A stretch of 64,000 bases of DNA from Variovorax sp. YR216 (GTDB lineage: Bacteria; Pseudomonadota; Gammaproteobacteria; Burkholderiales; Burkholderiaceae_C), in NCBI RefSeq assembly GCF_900107745.1, contig NZ_FNRO01000007.1, positions 186,001 to 250,000 on the forward strand. The letters run 5' to 3'. Below the pieces are notes generated by a model that saw only the letters and a program-made list of their open reading frames with translations, searched no databases and was not told where the DNA came from. The position numbers and the translations under genes are program-made. Shown piece by piece: positions 60,661 through 64,000 of this stretch (the first letter of the stretch is position 1; each line of letters begins with the position of its first letter).

Positions 60661-61737
60661 ATGACCACCTCCACCATCGCAGCGGCGGCGCCGCCCAGGC
60701 CCGCCATCAGCTTCTTCGAGCGTTACCTGACCGTATGGGTGGGCCTGTGCATCGTCGTCGGCGTCGCCCTGGGCCAAGTCGTGCCGGGCTTCTCGAAGGA
60801 AGTGGCCAGCCTCGAAGTGGCCCGGGTCAACCTTCCGGTGGGTCTTCTCATCTGGGTGATGATTATTCCGATGCTGCTGAAGATTGACTTCGGTGCCCTC
60901 GGGCAGGTCACTTCTCATTGGCGCGGCATCGGCGTCACGCTGTTCATCAACTGGGCGGTCAAGCCGTTCTCGATGGCGCTGCTGGGCTGGTTTTTCATTC
61001 GCCATGTCTTTGCGCCGTACCTTCCCGCCGAACAACTCGACAGCTATGTGGCGGGACTCATCCTGCTCGCAGCGGCTCCATGCACTGCGATGGTTTTCGT
61101 GTGGAGCCAGCTCTGCAAGGGCGACCCGTACTTCACGTTGTCCCAGGTCGCCCTCAACGACGCCATCATGGTGGTTGCCTTCGCGCCAATCGTCGCGCTG
61201 CTGCTGGGCCTTTCGTCCATCACCGTTCCGTGGGACACCCTGCTGGTCTCGGTAGGCCTCTATATCGTCGTGCCGGTCATCCTCTCGCAGCTCTGGCGCA
61301 AAGCACTTCTGCGCCAAGGAGTCGGGCACTTCCAGGCCGTGACTGCCAAGCTGGGCCCGTTCTCCATTTCGGCACTGCTGCTGACGCTGGTCCTGCTGTT
61401 CGCGTTCCAGGGAGAAGCCATCCTGAAGCAGCCATTGGTCATCGCGCTGTTGGCCGTGCCAATCCTCATCCAGGTCGTGTTCAACTCTGGCCTGGCCTAC
61501 GTGCTCAACCGCAAACTCGGCGTGAAGCACTGCGTGGCCGGGCCCTCTGCCTTGATTGGCGCAAGCAACTTCTTCGAGCTGGCCGTGGCCACCGCCATCA
61601 GTCTGTTCGGCTTCCAGTCCGGCGCTGCGCTGGCCACCGTGGTCGGCGTTCTCATCGAGGTGCCGGTGATGCTTGCCGTCGTGGCTGTCGTGAACCGCAC
61701 GCAAGGCTGGTACGAAGCCGGGCAGCCTGCAACTTGA
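60661..61737 (+). CDS. acr3: ACR3 family arsenite efflux transporter
   Basis: This 358-residue inner-membrane carrier has ten TM helices and the Acr3 motifs LTVWVGLCIVVGVALG, PVGLLIWVMIIPMLLKID, AAPCTAMVFVWSQLCKGD (conserved Cys) and GASNFFELAVATAISLFG. It expels As(III). It follows arsC by 7 nt. Confidence 0.95.
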   Translation: MTTSTIAAAAPPRPAISFFERYLTVWVGLCIVVGVALGQVVPGFSKEVASLEVARVNLPVGLLIWVMIIPMLLKIDFGALGQVTSHWRGIGVTLFINWAVKPFSMALLGWFFIRHVFAPYLPAEQLDSYVAGLILLAAAPCTAMVFVWSQLCKGDPYFTLSQVALNDAIMVVAFAPIVALLLGLSSITVPWDTLLVSVGLYIVVPVILSQLWRKALLRQGVGHFQAVTAKLGPFSISALLLTLVLLFAFQGEAILKQPLVIALLAVPILIQVVFNSGLAYVLNRKLGVKHCVAGPSALIGASNFFELAVATAISLFGFQSGAALATVVGVLIEVPVMLAVVAVVNRTQGWYEAGQPAT

Positions 61738-61747
61738 ACAGCGCACC

Positions 61748-62485
61748 ATGTCCGAAGTCACGCCCCTCAAAACCCCCGTGTCTTTCCCAGCTCTCGACGT
61801 CGAGCAGTTCGACCCGCCGACGTCGGAGCGACTGCGCGTGGAGGCGCCCTCGCGCCACAAGCCGCGCTTTCTGATGCTCTACGGCTCCCTGCGCGAACGC
61901 TCCTACAGTCGTCTGGTGACCTTCGAGGCAGCCAGACTCCTGGAAGCAATGGGAGGGGAGGTCAGGATATTCGACCCCGCGGGCTTGCCCCTCCCCGATA
62001 GTGCGCCGGACACTCACCCCAAGGTTCAAGAGTTGCGCGAGCTGACGCAGTGGGCCGAGGGAATGGTCTGGACCTCACCGGAGCGGCATGGCGCGATGAC
62101 CGGCATCATGAAGGCGCAGATTGACTGGATTCCACTGGCCTTGGGCGCTGTTCGTCCCACCCAGGGCAAGACGCTGGCCGTGATGCAGGTTTCGGGCGGC
62201 TCGCAATCCTTCAATGCCGTGAACCAGATGCGTGTGCTCGGGCGATGGATGCGCATGGTGACCATCCCCAACCAGTCGTCGGTCGCCAAGGCGTTCCTGG
62301 AATTCGACGAGGCCGGCCGGATGAAGCCCTCCAGCTACTATGACCGCATCGTCGACGTGATGGAGGAACTCTTCAAGTTCACGCTGCTGACCCGCGATGT
62401 CAGCAGTTACCTGGTCGACCGATACAGCGAACGCAAGGAAAGCGCCGCCGAGCTCTCGAAGCGAGTCAACCAGAAGTCCATCTGA
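61748..62485 (+). CDS. arsH: NADPH-dependent FMN reductase ArsH
   Basis: This 245-residue flavoprotein has LMLYGSLRERSYSRLV (FMN phosphate loop), WTSPERHGAMTGIMKAQIDWIP and MQVSGGSQSFNAVNQMR, typical of ArsH. ArsH oxidises trivalent methylarsenicals to pentavalent forms. It lies 10 nt after acr3. Confidence 0.95.
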   Translation: MSEVTPLKTPVSFPALDVEQFDPPTSERLRVEAPSRHKPRFLMLYGSLRERSYSRLVTFEAARLLEAMGGEVRIFDPAGLPLPDSAPDTHPKVQELRELTQWAEGMVWTSPERHGAMTGIMKAQIDWIPLALGAVRPTQGKTLAVMQVSGGSQSFNAVNQMRVLGRWMRMVTIPNQSSVAKAFLEFDEAGRMKPSSYYDRIVDVMEELFKFTLLTRDVSSYLVDRYSERKESAAELSKRVNQKSI

Positions 62486-62495
62486 GCCGAGCACC

Positions 62496-62933
62496 ATGTC
62501 CGACGTCGTTATTCGACCAGCGAAAGAGTCGGACTGGCCTGCGGTAGCAGAGTTGCTGCGGGTCCGTGCGCTTCCGTTGGACGGGGCACAGGAGCACCTG
62601 AGCGGGTTCTTGCTTGCAATTGCCGATGGTGCCGTGGTGGGCACCGCTGGCCTCGAGACATACGCAGATGCAGCGCTGCTACGCTCGGTCGCGGTGTCGC
62701 CCGCTTTTCAAGGGAAGGGCATCGGCCGCGCCTTGGTCGAGGCTGTCCATTCGGAAGCGCGTCGACGCGGCGTCAAGAATCTGTGCCTGCTCACAACGAC
62801 CGCAACGGGGTACTTCTCGAAGATGGGATTCTTGACCGTAGCTCGAGGCCAGGCACCAGCAGGACTGCTAGCTTCGGCCGAGTTCCAGGGCGCTTGCCCG
62901 AGCTCTGCAGTGTTCATGTCACGAGAGGTTTGA
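62496..62933 (+). CDS. arsN2: GNAT acetyltransferase ArsN2
   Basis: This 145-residue GNAT protein has IRPAKESDWPAVAELL, RSVAVSPAFQGKGIGRALV (acetyl-CoA motif A) and TTATGYFSKMGFL, typical of the arsenic-linked ArsN2 family. ArsN1 acetylates phosphinothricin-like arsenicals; ArsN2 is less well known. It ends the ars operon, 10 nt after arsH. Confidence 0.87.
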   Translation: MSDVVIRPAKESDWPAVAELLRVRALPLDGAQEHLSGFLLAIADGAVVGTAGLETYADAALLRSVAVSPAFQGKGIGRALVEAVHSEARRRGVKNLCLLTTTATGYFSKMGFLTVARGQAPAGLLASAEFQGACPSSAVFMSREV

Positions 62934-63083
62934 GGATTTGAATCTCCAAACGGGCCACGTTCTGAACTAGCTACGCGTTGCGGCCTTAGCGGCACCGAGC
63001 CAAACCAGCTGTTTCCATTTTGCGAAGCAGGCGTTCAACCCCTTCATGCACTTCATGTGGTGCGCATGGGCATCCGGCACGGA

Positions 63084-63938
63084 CTATTGGCGAGCGTTCT
63101 TCTGCATGTACGCGACGATAGATTTCATTTCCTTTTCAGTCGGTGCCTTGATGCCAGGCCAGCCGCTGTTCATACGGATGTGCATTCGCTGAGTTACGGT
63201 CGACCATTCCTGGGCGGTATGCAGCGTGGGCGCAGGTGCAGCGTGGCACTGGACGCAATAGGTCGAGACCAGTTTGGCGCCTGCTGACTTCGCTTCCGGC
63301 AGTGGGTTCGAACTCGGCGGCGGGCCGCCCCCCATCATCCCCCCACCCATCATTCCGGGGGCCGTCATCATGCCTGGGCCCATCATCCCGCCGCCCCACA
63401 TCCATCCCCTGCCGCGCATCGTCTGAATGCTCTGATACATGCCTTGCCAATGCTCCTGCATGAGCCGTTGGCGCTCCTCGGGGTCGGTCGTCTGCGCAAT
63501 CTTGCTCATCTGCTCTTGCATCCGCTGCGTGTAGTCGCGCATCTGCTGGTTGTATTGGTCGGGCGTCACCCCCTGGGGTAGGGGCCACGATCCTCCGCCT
63601 CCCATCATCCCGGGCCCCGTCATCGACCACGGGTGTCCCTTCATCCACGGATAGCCCATGCCCCACCGGTCGTGCATCTCGCCCATGTAGCCTTGCATGC
63701 TCTGCCAGTGCTGCTGCATCAGCTGCTGGCGGGCGGCAGCGCCTGGCGAGGCGTCGAACTGGTCCAACTGCTTTTGCAGCATCTCAACCTGCCGCTGAAG
63801 TTCGCTCACCTGCGCATCGGTCGGAGCGGACGGAGTGGATGTCATGGCGGGAGCCTGCGCTTGAGCCAGAACTGGTGGCCCGACGCTCATCAGGCCGGTG
63901 AGCAACGCGGCGAGCGCAATTCCGTGCGACATGGTCAT
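63084..63938 (-). CDS. Met-rich exported c-type cytochrome
   Basis: This 284-residue protein has a signal peptide ending VLAQA, a coiled-coil region (SELQRQVEMLQKQLDQF), and two Met/Gly-rich blocks (MTGPGMMGGGGSW and MMGPGMMTAPGMMGG). A C-terminal haem motif CVQCH (228-232) follows, with an axial Met probably in RMHIRMNSGW. Met-rich regions often bind Cu(I) or Ag(I). GAGGAG precedes the ATG at 63938. It may respond to copper or move electrons in metal handling. Confidence 0.78.
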   Translation of the reverse strand: MTMSHGIALAALLTGLMSVGPPVLAQAQAPAMTSTPSAPTDAQVSELQRQVEMLQKQLDQFDASPGAAARQQLMQQHWQSMQGYMGEMHDRWGMGYPWMKGHPWSMTGPGMMGGGGSWPLPQGVTPDQYNQQMRDYTQRMQEQMSKIAQTTDPEERQRLMQEHWQGMYQSIQTMRGRGWMWGGGMMGPGMMTAPGMMGGGMMGGGPPPSSNPLPEAKSAGAKLVSTYCVQCHAAPAPTLHTAQEWSTVTQRMHIRMNSGWPGIKAPTEKEMKSIVAYMQKNARQ

Positions 63939-63943
63939 GACCG

Positions 63944-64000
63944 TCACTCCTCGATGGTCGGCTCGACAGCATCGTCCACCGTCGTGCCGCAACTTGCACC
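63944..64000 (-). CDS. C-terminal end of an unidentified protein
   Basis: The frame is open from base 64000 to a TGA at 63944-63946, giving 18 residues: GASCGTTVDDAVEPTIEE. The stop falls 5 nt before the ATG of the next gene and overlaps its RBS region, so this is likely the gene upstream in the same operon. The fragment is too short to assign. Confidence 0.4.
   Translation of the reverse strand, partial: GASCGTTVDDAVEPTIEE

Noticed and set aside
1..64000. tRNA, rRNA, CRISPR, transposase or integrase signals
   Set aside because: None was recognised by eye on either strand; a covariance-model scan would be needed to exclude small RNAs.

Overview
The window is a GC-rich bacterial chromosome segment. 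Gene content and codon use point to a beta-proteobacterium of the order Burkholderiales, probably near Comamonadaceae or Sphaerotilaceae. Supporting features are two orphan tripartite-tricarboxylate (Bug-type) binding proteins, an acoXABC acetoin operon with a sigma-54 promoter, FixJ-like two-component genes and an ACR3-type ars operon. This assignment is inferred from gene content, not from a marker gene. No rRNA, tRNA, CRISPR array, transposase or integrase was found.

Layout. 1-2.0 kb: truncated OPT-family transporter and a DUF2789 protein. 2.2-6.6 kb: cytochrome P450, LysR regulator, Bug binding protein and amidohydrolase. 6.8-8.5 kb: orphan ParA ATPase, a small unknown protein and SixA phosphatase. 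9.0-28.5 kb: the most unusual region, described below. 28.7-31 kb: OpgH-like glucosyltransferase and cytochrome b561. 31-35.9 kb: a likely aromatic-ring catabolic cluster (Bug protein, VOC dioxygenase, flavin monooxygenase, IclR regulator, FAH hydrolase). 36.0-43.9 kb: a secreted hexapeptide-repeat protein, AcoR, and the acetoin dehydrogenase operon acoX-A-B-C with lipoate-ligase-like and thiamine-binding genes, behind a consensus sigma-54 promoter and a palindromic upstream site. 44-47.6 kb: small unknown proteins and a TPR protein arginine methyltransferase homologue. 47.9-52 kb: histidine kinase, FixJ-type regulator, stand-alone receiver, FHA protein and an unknown protein, with a duplicated promoter-like element. 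52-54 kb: TPR lipoprotein and MCE/MlaD protein. 54-59 kb: orphan ABC binding protein and several unknown exported or membrane proteins. 59.3-62.9 kb: arsR-arsI-arsC-acr3-arsH-arsN2. The right end holds a Met-rich c-type cytochrome and the tail of another gene.

The 9-28.5 kb region joins several modules. A plus-strand operon encodes a FecR-domain protein, a haem-binding HAMP sensor, a Ser/Thr kinase, a TagH-type FHA protein and a PP2C phosphatase. A convergent minus-strand block encodes TagF, TssM, TssL with an OmpA-like tail, and a caspase-like peptidase fused to a TssJ-like domain. These are the membrane complex and post-translational control genes of a type VI secretion system, but no sheath, tube, baseplate, spike or ClpV gene lies nearby. 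The block continues with an OmpA protein, a DUF2807 protein, a CsgG-like lipoprotein with peptidoglycan-binding and DUF4384 domains, and a secreted protein made of five 34-residue curlin-like repeats. It ends with a second caspase, an anti-sigma factor and an ECF sigma factor. My reading is that this may be a T6SS-derived envelope complex controlled by phosphorylation and linked to caspase proteases and an amyloid-like surface fibre. That integrated function is inference; the individual domains are visible in the sequence.
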